DNA from: Chryseobacterium sp. Leaf404
Lineage (GTDB): Bacteria > Bacteroidota > Bacteroidia > Flavobacteriales > Weeksellaceae
Reading direction: 5' to 3'
Assembly: GCF_001424145.1 (NCBI RefSeq)
Contig: NZ_LMQM01000015.1
Coordinates: 62,915-126,914 of the forward strand
DNA: 64,000 nucleotides
The notes beneath the pieces are model-generated. The model searched no databases. It had not been told where the DNA came from and saw only the letters and a program-made list of their open reading frames with translations. This document shows, in pieces, positions 33,366 through 41,829 of the stretch (the stretch's first letter is position 1; each line of letters starts with the position of its first letter). The position numbers were made by a program, and so were the translations under genes.

Positions 33366-34961
33366 ATGAAAAAAAATAAAAGTTTATCAGGAGGAGTGAA
33401 AGAAAATCTGCCTTCAGGTTTAGTGGTTTTCTTAGTTGCCCTTCCATTGTGTCTCGGCATTGCACTGGCTTCGGGAGCGCCACCATTGTCCGGAGTAATT
33501 GCAGGTATAGTAGGCGGTATCGTCGTGGGCTCTATAAGTAACTCAAACATTTCAGTTTCGGGACCTGCTGCCGGTCTTACGGCCATCGTTTTAACCGCAA
33601 TTACAGACCTGGGTACCTTCGAGCTCTTTCTTTGTGCAGGGATTATTGCGGGGATTATACAGCTTTTTTTAGGGTTTGTGCGGGCAGGAAGTATTTCAAA
33701 CTATTTCCCCAATAATGTGATTGAAGGAATGCTTGCAGCCATTGGAATTATCATCATTTTAAAACAGATTCCGCACGCAGTCGGCTTTGATAAAGATTAT
33801 GAAGGCCACGAATCTATTTTCGACAACGGAATTAATTTTAATTACTTCTCTGAACTTTTCAGCGCGGTACATCCCGGGGCAATCGTTGTTACTGCTGTTT
33901 CACTCTCCGTGCTTCTGTCCTGGGACCGAATTCCGGCTTTAAAAAGACTTAAAGTTCTTCCAGGCGCCTTGGTAGCCGTAGCCTTAGGAATTTTATTAAA
34001 TGAAATCTTTAAAGCAGTGGGCAGTTCTTTAGCCATCGGGAAAGAACATTTGGTTTCGCTTCCGGTTCCTAAAAATTTAGACGATTTTAAAAATTACGTA
34101 ACCCTTCCCGATTTTGCAGGTTTTCTCAACTGGAAAGTATGGCTTACAGGAGCTACAATTGCAGTTGTAGCCTCTATTGAAACACTTCTCTGTATAGAGG
34201 CATCAGACCGTCTGGATATGCAGAAAAGAATTACAGATACCAATCTTGAACTGAAAGCGCAGGGAATTGGAAATCTTATAAGTTCATTTATAGGAGGCCT
34301 TCCAATGACCTCCGTTGTGGTAAGAAGTTCGGCCAATGCCAATGCCGGAGCTACTTCCAAAGCATCAAGTATCATTCACGGTGTGTTGCTTTTAATTTGT
34401 GTTCTGTCTATTCCGGTCGTTTTAAATATGATTCCGTTTGCAACTCTGGCAGCGGTTTTACTTCTGGTAGGATATAAACTGGCAAAACCAGCGACATTTA
34501 AACACTTCTGGCATCTGGGCAAGTTTCAGTTTCTTCCTTTTGTAGCAACAGTAGTGGCAGTAGTAGCAACAGATTTGCTGAAAGGCGTGGGAATTGGTCT
34601 TGCAATTTCAGTTTTCTATATCCTTCAGGGGAACATGAAGCGTGCGTACTATCTGAGCAAAGAAAAACTGGATGACGCTGATGAAATAACGATAAAGCTG
34701 GCTGAAGAAGTTTCTTTTCTGAATAAAGCTGCCATCAAAAAGACGCTGAAAAATATTAAACCTAATTCTAAAGTAATTTTTGATGCAAGAACAACAGCAT
34801 ATATTGCTACAGATGTTTTGGAAATGATACAGGAATTTGCAAACATCAGGGCAGTAGAAGAAGATATTGAGGTAGATTTACTTGGTTTTAAAACTTCTTA
34901 TAAAGATTATGAAGCCAATGAAAATTCTCATATTGTGATTACGCATAAACGGGCAATGTAG
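33366..34961 (+). CDS. SulP family anion transporter with STAS domain
   Basis: A 531-aa inner-membrane SLC26/SulP transporter. A longer frame from a GTG at 33279 adds 29 residues that look like leader translation; the ATG at 33366 directly precedes NLPSGLVVFLVALPLCLGIALASG, the conserved first helix. VGSISNSNISVSGPAAGLTAIV is the substrate-site loop. About twelve to fourteen helices run to residue ~425, then a shortened STAS region that contains KVIFDARTTAYIATDVLEM. Proximity to a carbonic anhydrase favours bicarbonate over sulfate as substrate (inference). Confidence 0.9.
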   Translation: MKKNKSLSGGVKENLPSGLVVFLVALPLCLGIALASGAPPLSGVIAGIVGGIVVGSISNSNISVSGPAAGLTAIVLTAITDLGTFELFLCAGIIAGIIQLFLGFVRAGSISNYFPNNVIEGMLAAIGIIIILKQIPHAVGFDKDYEGHESIFDNGINFNYFSELFSAVHPGAIVVTAVSLSVLLSWDRIPALKRLKVLPGALVAVALGILLNEIFKAVGSSLAIGKEHLVSLPVPKNLDDFKNYVTLPDFAGFLNWKVWLTGATIAVVASIETLLCIEASDRLDMQKRITDTNLELKAQGIGNLISSFIGGLPMTSVVVRSSANANAGATSKASSIIHGVLLLICVLSIPVVLNMIPFATLAAVLLLVGYKLAKPATFKHFWHLGKFQFLPFVATVVAVVATDLLKGVGIGLAISVFYILQGNMKRAYYLSKEKLDDADEITIKLAEEVSFLNKAAIKKTLKNIKPNSKVIFDARTTAYIATDVLEMIQEFANIRAVEEDIEVDLLGFKTSYKDYEANENSHIVITHKRAM

Positions 34962-34962
34962 T

Positions 34963-35004
34963 GGGATGCCGGGTGTTGGGTGTTGGATGCTGGATGCTTG
35001 ATGT
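34963..35004. repeat. Degenerate TGTTGG/TGGATGC intergenic repeat
   Basis: Directly after the sulP stop there are overlapping units of GGGTGTT, GGATGCT and TTGATG. The unit is the reverse complement of the CATCCAGC/CATCCAAC units inside the GT4 gene at 30967-31003. Confidence 0.65.
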
Positions 35005-35046
35005 TTACATGATTGAGGACATTTCAGATTGCAGATTAGTCTAGTT

Positions 35047-35083
35047 AAAAAAGACCATTTCACAATTCAGAAATGGTCTTTTT
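35047..35083. terminator. Bidirectional terminator between sulP and pth
   Basis: AAAGACCATTTC (35050-35061) pairs with GAAATGGTCTTT (35070-35081), flanked by A before and T after, so it can serve both convergent genes. It ends just before the pth stop codon at 35087. Confidence 0.85.
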
Positions 35084-35086
35084 ATT

Positions 35087-35650
35087 TTATTTTCCGTTGA
35101 AAGCCGTCATTGTATTGCCAATTCCAGCAAAGACGAATGACAGGGATGCTTTGGCAAATTTTTCTATTCTTTCGGCAAGCTTTTCAGATTCTTCGGCGTT
35201 CCAGTTTCCTAAAACATAATCTACCTGTCTGCCTTCCGAAAATTCAGCAGAAATACCGAATCTGAGCCTTGCATAGTTCTGAGTCTGCAACTGTTCCTGA
35301 ATACTTTTAAGACCGTTATGACCGGCATCAGAACCTTTCATTTTCATCCTTAAAGTCCCGAAAGGAAGAGCAAGATCATCGGTAATGATCAATACATTCT
35401 CCAAAGGGATATTTTCTTTCTGCATCCAGTATTTCACGGCATTTCCGGAGAGATTCATGTAAGTATCCGGTTTCAGTATAAAGACTTTCCTGCCCTTATA
35501 TTTACCATCTGCCATCCATCCAAAATTACTGGTACTAAAAGGGGTGTCTAAAGTCTCTGCAATTTTTTCCGCCACTTTAAAACCGATATTGTGACGGGTA
35601 TTTTCGTATTCGGCTCCCTTATTTCCTAATCCTACGATAAGGTATTTCAT
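35087..35650 (-). CDS. pth: Peptidyl-tRNA hydrolase
   Basis: A 187-aa Pth enzyme that releases peptides from drop-off peptidyl-tRNA in the cytoplasm. YLIVGLGNKGAEYENTRHNIGF at the N-terminus contains Asn10 and the catalytic His20; ITDDLALPFG holds the catalytic-site Asp, and GSDAGHNGLKSI is the second signature. Length is normal. The ATG at 35650 follows a TAnnTTTG box on the minus strand by 13 nt. It is monocistronic between two terminators. Confidence 0.95.
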   Translation of the reverse strand: MKYLIVGLGNKGAEYENTRHNIGFKVAEKIAETLDTPFSTSNFGWMADGKYKGRKVFILKPDTYMNLSGNAVKYWMQKENIPLENVLIITDDLALPFGTLRMKMKGSDAGHNGLKSIQEQLQTQNYARLRFGISAEFSEGRQVDYVLGNWNAEESEKLAERIEKFAKASLSFVFAGIGNTMTAFNGK

Positions 35651-35663
35651 GCTGATTTTTTTA

Positions 35664-35671
35664 CAAAATTA
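35664..35671 (-). promoter_or_regulatory. -7 promoter box (TAATTTTG on minus) for pth
   Basis: Exact TAnnTTTG reading on the minus strand, 13 nt before the ATG at 35650. Confidence 0.5.
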
Positions 35672-35683
35672 AATTTTTAAAAA

Positions 35684-35716
35684 TAAAAAAAGCCCCGTCT
35701 CTAAAAAGACAGGGCT
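35684..35716 (-). terminator. Terminator of the 36680 lipoprotein gene
   Basis: AGCCCCGTCT (35691-35700) and AGACAGGGCT (35707-35716) form a stem with one mismatch; on the minus strand it is followed by a run of T (the A-run at 35684-35690). Confidence 0.8.
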
Positions 35717-35737
35717 AAATATTGTAAAATGCTGTTT

Positions 35738-36680
35738 CTATTGCGGCTTATAAATATAATTTACACCGAAACCAACAGTCATATACGTCTGAGGATCATA
35801 CAGATAATTGGTAGTAAATACAATTGGTGTAGGGATTGGTGGCACCATATCTGTAACCGTATATCTTCTAGGGTTGTTGATAGAAAGACTCTGGCTCTTC
35901 TCATCATTTACTCTTGTAGAAAGTAATGCAGAAATTTTATATGCAAACGGCAACAGGGTGTGAGGGTTGATTTGTGTATCGAATGTAGAATACTCGTACT
36001 TATACTTTTCTGTAGGTGTCCCGAAGGTTCCTCCTGTAATTGTACCGTAATTTCTGTCTACAGTAGTAACATTGTCACCTGTAAAAGTGTAGTTTGAAAC
36101 TGAATACATGCTGTAATCAAAAGGCATACCTGTAACTTCCTCACCATTTCTCATGGTAATTTTGCTCAGCTTGTCTGTACCAGCTGCGTACTCAAGATTG
36201 TAGATTTTTTTGTACTTTTTATCTACCAGCCATGGCAATGCCGGAACAGTTCCTCCCGGGGGAATTACTTTTTTGTAAGTAGTTCTGTTTTCTGCGATAA
36301 TCGTTAATCTTCCACCAGCGCCGTAAGTAAGCAGCTGAGTGTAAGCAACACTGTCTGCATCCAAACTTCCGTCTTTGTCTTCATCTAAGAATCCGTAGAA
36401 TGTAATTTTGCTTATTTTATCACCGCTCCACATCATATCTGTAACAGATCTTGTGGATTTTCCTTTGGTAAGAACTTTAGAAACCAAAAGACCGTTATAA
36501 CGGTACTCTGCAATGGTATCAGAATTTGTAATTTCTCTGAATAAAGATCTCGGCCCGATAAGACCACTGTTTTCGTTAAGGCCAATCAGCGGATTTCCTT
36601 CTTCATCCACCAAATCTTTACAAGAGTGTACAGAAGACAAACCTGCAACCAGCAATATAAAATAGAAGAGTTGTTTCATT
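35738..36680 (-). CDS. Lipoprotein with YD-like repeats, paralogue of 38004
   Basis: A 313-aa lipoprotein. A TTG two codons earlier is in frame, but the ATG at 36680 directly precedes KQLFYFILLVAGLSSVHSC, a signal peptide with lipobox and Cys at about residue 20. The mature part alternates short Tyr/Gly/Asn-rich beta segments (YRYNGLLVSKVL, YKYEYSTFDTQINP) reminiscent of RHS/YD-type strands. An acidic DEDKDGSLDADS segment resembles a calcium-binding loop. The C-terminal third, with FDTQINPHTLLP and NYLYDPQTY, matches the neighbouring paralogue. Function unknown; cell-envelope location is inferred. Confidence 0.8.
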
Positions 36681-36707
36681 TTCAAAGAGATTACTTATAT
36701 TTTCCAC

Positions 36708-36715
36708 AAATATAA
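36708..36715 (-). promoter_or_regulatory. -7 promoter box (TATATTTG on minus) for the 36680 lipoprotein
   Basis: Exact TAnnTTTG on the minus strand, 27 nt before the ATG at 36680. Confidence 0.55.
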
Positions 36716-37104
36716 TTTTTTTTTACATAAGAAACACTTTCTTATACAGAATGTGACAAAATAATAGTGAAAATTTAACGAATTAATTATAATTCGACTG
36801 TCATTTCTTTAAATATTTAAAAATTATGTTCACAAAACAGAAAATACAAATTTCAAGCAGTTATTTTTCATCAGATAAATATTAAATTGCAAACCGATAG
36901 TTTTTGATCAGGAAAATACCGGCAAGACCTTCCCCATGGACGTCTCTGAAAAAAGAACTGTATACAACCTGATAAGTTAAGTGTTTACAAAATTAAGATT
37001 TTAAAAATCTTAAAATACCTTTTACTACATCTTTTAAAAGCAAAAAAAGCCATCCAATAGAAGAATGACTTTAAGTATCGTGTTTTAATTACTGTTGATA
37101 TTTC
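36716..37104. other. Non-coding spacer with several AT-rich palindromes
   Basis: About 390 nt between the two paralogous lipoprotein genes hold no credible ORF. There is a perfect 21-nt palindrome at 36993-37013 (TTAAGATTTT, A, AAAATCTTAA) and a perfect 7-bp inverted repeat at 36779-36796 (CGAATTA, ATTA, TAATTCG). A weak hairpin at 37046-37072 with A-run at its left could terminate the 38004 gene on the minus strand. Confidence 0.5.
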
Positions 37105-38004
37105 TTACAAAGCTTTATAAATATACTTCTGCATTTGGCTCTGATCTGAAACAGGGTAATTCTGAGAATCGTACAGATAAGTATATGCCCCGGGAATTGA
37201 TGGCATTGGAGAAGGATTTACCACTGTAAAACTCATTACATTGTTTGCAGAAAGACTGGAAAAATTCAGAGGATGCAACAGACTCCATGTTACAAAAAAA
37301 GCTTTTGGCAGTGTAGTGTAAGGATTAATTTTAGTATCGTAGCCATCAAAATTATACGAAGTACTGGCAACCACGGTAGACATATCCGGTACCCCGGTTG
37401 CACTTGTCATACCTGTTTCTACAGCAACTTTGCTGATATTATCTCCGGCGTTGGTAATGGTATAATTAGAAAAATGAGTATACGTAGTGCCAGATTTTTT
37501 CTTTTCTACAATCTTCGTCATTTTACCGGAACCATCGTACGTATAGGTATATTCGCTGTTAAAACTTGGCATTGTTCCTGCCATCGTTGTGCAGGTGGTA
37601 TAATTGATCTTCCCATTGGCATCATAAGTAAGATTATATTCGTAAGAAAGGCTGTTTGCAGGCACAGACCCATTTACTTCCTGCTCATATTTAACTTTTG
37701 TAACTTTGCCTGATGTGTAAGTAACCCTTCCTATAACAAATGAATTCGGAGCACCAGATTCCAGAAAAACTGCTTTGTCTAAAGTATTTCCGGTGGTAAA
37801 AAACTCTTGATTTGTAACATTGTTTACCGTTACTTTATGAAGGATTCTTGGCCCCAGAATCGTGGCACCTCCTCCACTGCTTCCACCGGGATTATTAGGA
37901 TTGTTAAGGCTGTTATTGATGGGGTCTGCTGTAGTATTATCGCAGGAAAAAAGAAAACCAAGAAGCAACGCAGCCGCTGTAGTAATAAATTTGTTTTTAG
38001 TCAT
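37105..38004 (-). CDS. Lipoprotein with YD-like repeats, paralogue of 36680
   Basis: A 299-aa lipoprotein; signal peptide KFITTAAALLLGFLFSC with the lipobox Cys at residue 21, then a low-complexity Asn/Pro/Gly-rich linker. The body has repeated strand-like segments (YTYDGSGKMTKIVEK, SYNFDGYDTKINPYTTLP) and ends TYLYDSQNYP...KYIYKAL. It shares the pattern FD...T(Q/K)INP(H/Y)T..LP and YLYD.Q.Y with the gene at 36680, so they are tandem duplicates. Function is unknown. Confidence 0.8.
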   Translation of the reverse strand: MTKNKFITTAAALLLGFLFSCDNTTADPINNSLNNPNNPGGSSGGGATILGPRILHKVTVNNVTNQEFFTTGNTLDKAVFLESGAPNSFVIGRVTYTSGKVTKVKYEQEVNGSVPANSLSYEYNLTYDANGKINYTTCTTMAGTMPSFNSEYTYTYDGSGKMTKIVEKKKSGTTYTHFSNYTITNAGDNISKVAVETGMTSATGVPDMSTVVASTSYNFDGYDTKINPYTTLPKAFFVTWSLLHPLNFSSLSANNVMSFTVVNPSPMPSIPGAYTYLYDSQNYPVSDQSQMQKYIYKAL

Positions 38005-38025
38005 ACGTTTTTAATTTATAAGTCA

Positions 38026-38033
38026 CAAATATA
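38026..38033 (-). promoter_or_regulatory. -7 promoter box (TATATTTG on minus) for the 38004 lipoprotein
   Basis: Exact TAnnTTTG on the minus strand, 21 nt before the ATG at 38004; the same box sequence as for the paralogue. Confidence 0.55.
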
Positions 38034-38074
38034 AATTATTTTCAATAACATGGGATTTTTTTTCCAGTTTCTGC

Positions 38075-38108
38075 AAAAAAAAAGTCTAAAACACATTTTT
38101 AGACTTTT
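38075..38108 (-). terminator. Terminator of mfd
   Basis: AAAAGTCTAAAA (38080-38091), loop CACAT, TTTTAGACTTTT (38097-38108): a perfect 12-bp stem. On the minus strand it is followed by a T-run (A-run 38075-38083) and lies 16 nt after the mfd stop. Confidence 0.85.
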
Positions 38109-38123
38109 AGATTGTAATGAATG

Positions 38124-41100
38124 CTATTTCCCAAGAATCGCCTTCAGCAAGCTGTTGACCTCATCCACATTTTTTACTTTATCTTTACGCATCATCAGAT
38201 TATTTCCTTCTTTTCCTGCCTTTTCTTTCAGTTGTGCCTGAGCCGGATTTTGAGTTAAATACGAAATTATATTTCTGAACTTTTCGGTCTGATAAAATTT
38301 ATCCTGAGGATTAGACGGGAAATATCCTAAGAAAATCCCGTTTTTCATTACAATTTTTTCGAAACCGATTTCTGCAGCGAGCCATTTCAGAGCTACACTT
38401 TTCAGTAGATTGACCACTTCTTCCGGCAATTTACCAAAACGGTCTTTCAGTTCAGCTTCAAATTTTTCAAGATCAGTTTCATTGTCGATATCTGCCAGTT
38501 TCTGATAGAGCAACAGCCTTTCTTCTGTGCTTGAAACATAAGAATCCGGCAACATCAGTTCGAGATCAGTTTCTATATTGACTTCTTTTACTGTTTTAAA
38601 GAGTTTCTGGCGGTCTTCCTCATTTTCAAACAAACTCCCGAATTCATCATCGTCTTTCAGTTCTTCCAGTGCTTCCTGCATCATTTTCTGATAGGTTTCA
38701 AAGCCCATTTCGTTGATGAAACCGCTCTGCTCGCCTCCCAGTAAATCTCCGGCACCGCGAATTTCCAGATCTTTCATCGCAATCTGAAAACCACTTCCCA
38801 AATCTGAAAACTGCTCTATTGCTTCCAGCCTTTTTTTAGCATCAGATGTAATCATATCAAACGGAGGTGTGATGAGGTAACAAAACGCTTTTCTGTTGCT
38901 GCGCCCCACCCTTCCGCGCATCTGGTGAAGATCTGCCATCCCGAAACGCTGCGCATCATTAATGAAAATAGTGTTGGCATTAGAAACATCCACACCACTT
39001 TCTACAATGGTTGTAGATACCAGAACGTCGTATTTTCCGTCCATAAAATCAAGAACGTTCTGCTCAAGCTGTTTGCCTTCCATCTTGCCGTGCCCGGTAA
39101 TCACTTTAGCATCCGGAACGAGACGCTGAATCAAACCTGCAATATCTTTCAGATTTTCTACTCTGTTGTTGATAAAGTAAACCTGCCCGTCCCGCTGGAG
39201 CTCATAAGAAACCGCATCACGGATAATTTCTTCGTCCCAGCTTACAATCTGCGTTTCCACAGGCTGACGGTTTGGCGGTGGCGTTTTAATAACCGACAGA
39301 TCCCGCGCTGCCATAAGAGAAAACTGCAGCGTACGCGGAATTGGCGTTGCCGTGAGCGTCAGTGTATCAATGTTTGCCTTTAAAGTTTTCAGTTTGTCTT
39401 TCACTGCAACACCAAATTTGTGCTCTTCGTCAATAATTAAAAGACCCAGATCTTTGAATTTTACTTTTTCTGAAGCTAACTGGTGTGTGCCGATGACGAT
39501 ATCCACTTTTCCGTCTTTGAGACCGGCGATGGTTTCTGCCTTTTGCTTTGCTGTACGGAATCTGTTTAGATAAGAAACATTTACCGGAAAATCTTTCAGA
39601 CGTTCCTTAAAACTCCGGTAATGCTGAAACGCCAAAATCGTGGTGGGAACCAGGATAGCTACCTGTTTGCTGTCTGTTGCCGCTTTAAACGCAGCACGGA
39701 TGGCCACCTCAGTTTTCCCGAAACCTACATCACCGCAAACCAGACGATCCATTACGGTTTCTGCTTCCATGTCGTTTTTCACATCGATGGTTGCTTTTTC
39801 CTGATCGGGTGTGTCTTCGTAGATAAAACTCGCTTCCAGTTCGTTCTGAAGATAAGAATCCGGTGCAAAAGAAAATCCTTTCGCTGTTTTCCGCTCGGCG
39901 TATAATTTTATCAGATCAAAAGCAATCTGTTTTACTTTGGCTTTTGTTTTCTGTTTTAATGACTTCCAGGCAGGGGAACCGAGTTTGCTTAAAACCACTT
40001 CTTTCCCGTCCGGCCCGTTGTATTTTGAAATTTTATGCAGCGAATGAATGCTTACGTACAGAAGGTCACCGTTTTTATAGGTAAGTTTAAAACATTCCTG
40101 CACTTTCCCGTCGTTGTTTACCTTTACCAAACCCATAAATTTTCCGATTCCGTGATCAATGTGAGCAATGTAATCACCAACTTTCAGAGACATTAAGTCT
40201 TTTAAAGTAAGCTGTTCAGATTTAGCAAAAGTGTTTTTGGTTTTATAACGCTGATACCGGTCAAAAATCTGATGATCTGTGTAGACCATAATTTTGTTAT
40301 CGGCATCTACAAACCCTTCATGAAGTTCAGATTTAAAACTTTTAAACTTAATTTCCCGTTTTTCAGAGCCTATTCTTCCTACGTCTTCAAAAATAGATTC
40401 TAATCTTTCTTTTTGCTTCTCACCTGAAAACGAGATCCACATTTCAAAACCGTCAGCTTCTTTCTCTTCAAGATCTTCTATTAAAAGTTCGAAATTTTTA
40501 TGGAATGAAGGCTGTGCAGTCTGACTATAAACGATGGATGTCTGATGATCAATGGCGGATGTTGCAATGCTGGAAAAATCAACAGTCTTGAATTTTTTAT
40601 ATTCAAAAAAGAAATCTTCGTGAGATATAAATATTTCCTGCGGGCTTCGGTGGGCAATATCTTTGTTTAGACCGTCATATTTTTCTAAGGCTTTTTCGTA
40701 AAAACTTTTGAGTTTCTGCTTTGCCGATTCAAGATTTTTAGAGACAATTAAAGTTTCTTTTGGTAAGATTTCGAGAAGAGAAACTTTAGTTCCTGCCACC
40801 GAAAAATTCATGTTTGAAACCAGCTGGAAGCTTTCTACTTTTGAAACCGAAAGCTGAGTCTCGATGTCAAAAGTTTTGATATTTTCCACTTCATTTCCAA
40901 AAAAGGTGATTCTGTAAGGTTTTTCGTTGGAAAATGAGAAAACATCTACAATCCCGCCGCGTACTGAAAACTCGCCAGGCTCGGAGACAAAATCGGTTTG
41001 ATTAAAATGATAATGATTGAGAAGTTCATCCACAAAATCAAAATCAAGCTGATCTCCCACTTTTATGTTATGCGAAATCGCTTTGAAGTCTTCTTTTTTC

Positions 41101-41507
41101 AGAACTTTTTCAGATAAAGCACCCGCGTAAGCTACAATCATTTTAGGATACTTCCCGGCATTGATTTTATTCAAAACTTCTGTACGGAGAACAAGATTTG
41201 CATTCTGAGTTTTTTCCACCTGATAAGGTTCCATGTGTGTGGCAGGGAAGTACAGCACTTTTTCTTTGCCCAGAAGATCCTCCATTTCTGTACTTACATA
41301 CAGCGCATCTTCTTTGTCATCTATTATATATAAGATGGTTTTTTTCTGAGTAAGAAAAAGTTCTGCCGCAAAAATTGAAACTGCCGAACCTGCAAAGCCT
41401 TTTACAGAAACATGATTTTCCTGTTGCAACGTGGCAAAGATGTCTTTTCCAAATTCGTTTTTAAGGAAAGCGGGAAGAAGGGTTTCGCTGATATTTTTTA
41501 ACTGCAT
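38124..41507 (-). CDS. mfd: Transcription-repair coupling factor
   Basis: A 1127-aa Mfd protein that removes RNA polymerase stalled at DNA damage and recruits UvrA. The UvrB-like N-terminal module is followed by the CarD-like RNA polymerase interaction domain (LKVGDYIAHIDHGIGKFMG, about 436-454), the RecG-like translocase with Walker A GDVGFGKTEVA (about 590-600) and LLIIDEEHKFG (about 687-697), motif VI QMRGRVGRSN, and the C-terminal TRCF regulatory domain. Length and domain order are normal. It is monocistronic, with a promoter at 41570-41577 and a strong hairpin in the 5' leader. Confidence 0.97.
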   Translation of the reverse strand: MQLKNISETLLPAFLKNEFGKDIFATLQQENHVSVKGFAGSAVSIFAAELFLTQKKTILYIIDDKEDALYVSTEMEDLLGKEKVLYFPATHMEPYQVEKTQNANLVLRTEVLNKINAGKYPKMIVAYAGALSEKVLKKEDFKAISHNIKVGDQLDFDFVDELLNHYHFNQTDFVSEPGEFSVRGGIVDVFSFSNEKPYRITFFGNEVENIKTFDIETQLSVSKVESFQLVSNMNFSVAGTKVSLLEILPKETLIVSKNLESAKQKLKSFYEKALEKYDGLNKDIAHRSPQEIFISHEDFFFEYKKFKTVDFSSIATSAIDHQTSIVYSQTAQPSFHKNFELLIEDLEEKEADGFEMWISFSGEKQKERLESIFEDVGRIGSEKREIKFKSFKSELHEGFVDADNKIMVYTDHQIFDRYQRYKTKNTFAKSEQLTLKDLMSLKVGDYIAHIDHGIGKFMGLVKVNNDGKVQECFKLTYKNGDLLYVSIHSLHKISKYNGPDGKEVVLSKLGSPAWKSLKQKTKAKVKQIAFDLIKLYAERKTAKGFSFAPDSYLQNELEASFIYEDTPDQEKATIDVKNDMEAETVMDRLVCGDVGFGKTEVAIRAAFKAATDSKQVAILVPTTILAFQHYRSFKERLKDFPVNVSYLNRFRTAKQKAETIAGLKDGKVDIVIGTHQLASEKVKFKDLGLLIIDEEHKFGVAVKDKLKTLKANIDTLTLTATPIPRTLQFSLMAARDLSVIKTPPPNRQPVETQIVSWDEEIIRDAVSYELQRDGQVYFINNRVENLKDIAGLIQRLVPDAKVITGHGKMEGKQLEQNVLDFMDGKYDVLVSTTIVESGVDVSNANTIFINDAQRFGMADLHQMRGRVGRSNRKAFCYLITPPFDMITSDAKKRLEAIEQFSDLGSGFQIAMKDLEIRGAGDLLGGEQSGFINEMGFETYQKMMQEALEELKDDDEFGSLFENEEDRQKLFKTVKEVNIETDLELMLPDSYVSSTEERLLLYQKLADIDNETDLEKFEAELKDRFGKLPEEVVNLLKSVALKWLAAEIGFEKIVMKNGIFLGYFPSNPQDKFYQTEKFRNIISYLTQNPAQAQLKEKAGKEGNNLMMRKDKVKNVDEVNSLLKAILGK

Positions 41508-41532
41508 AATAAATGGGATGAAACGACAAAAG

Positions 41533-41559
41533 CGATTTCAAGAATTGTTCCTGAAATCG
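41533..41559 (-). promoter_or_regulatory. 12-bp hairpin at the 5' end of the mfd leader
   Basis: CGATTTCAAGAA (41533-41544), loop TTG, TTCCTGAAATCG (41548-41559): 11 of 12 positions pair. On the minus strand it starts about where transcription from the box at 41570-41577 would begin. Confidence 0.6.
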
Positions 41560-41569
41560 TAAAGGCCTG

Positions 41570-41577
41570 CAAAAATA
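41570..41577 (-). promoter_or_regulatory. mfd: mfd promoter, -7 box TATTTTTG with -33 TTTG
   Basis: On the minus strand TATTTTTG (41577 to 41570) fits TAnnTTTG, and TTTG at 41598-41595 lies 17 nt upstream as a -33 element. The leader to the ATG at 41507 is about 60 nt. Confidence 0.6.
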
Positions 41578-41829
41578 TGAAAATTAATGTTCAGCAAATG
41601 GATACAGTCCAATTTTTACTTCGTTTTTTATGATAAAAGAATCAGATTACCACCGAAGAAAATAGCGTGCAGAAAAATTCTTAAAAAATCCAAAAATTAT
41701 CCAATATCATATTTAACAATCATAAGAAAACCTAAATAGCGCAAATTTTCGTTAAAAATAAGCAATTATGAATTCCTTCGGCACACGATTTGGAAATGAC
41801 CATAACCTAACCAAAACTATTTAGGTATT
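41578..41829. other. Spacer between mfd and the 41830 lipoprotein gene
   Basis: About 250 nt of AT-rich, apparently non-coding DNA holding the upstream part of the divergent promoters. Near its right end ACCTAA (41805-41810) and TTAGGT (41821-41826) can form a hairpin ending 3 nt before the ATG at 41830. I see no RNA gene. Confidence 0.45.

Noticed and set aside
34963..35004. CRISPR-like array
   Set aside because: Units are short, degenerate and without spacers; it is a simple degenerate repeat.
37273..37713. 146-codon plus-strand frame opposite the 38004 lipoprotein
   Set aside because: The minus strand has signal peptide, lipobox and paralogue support; the plus frame is a shadow.
38925..39383. 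152-codon plus-strand frame inside mfd
   Set aside because: Antisense shadow of the conserved helicase region.
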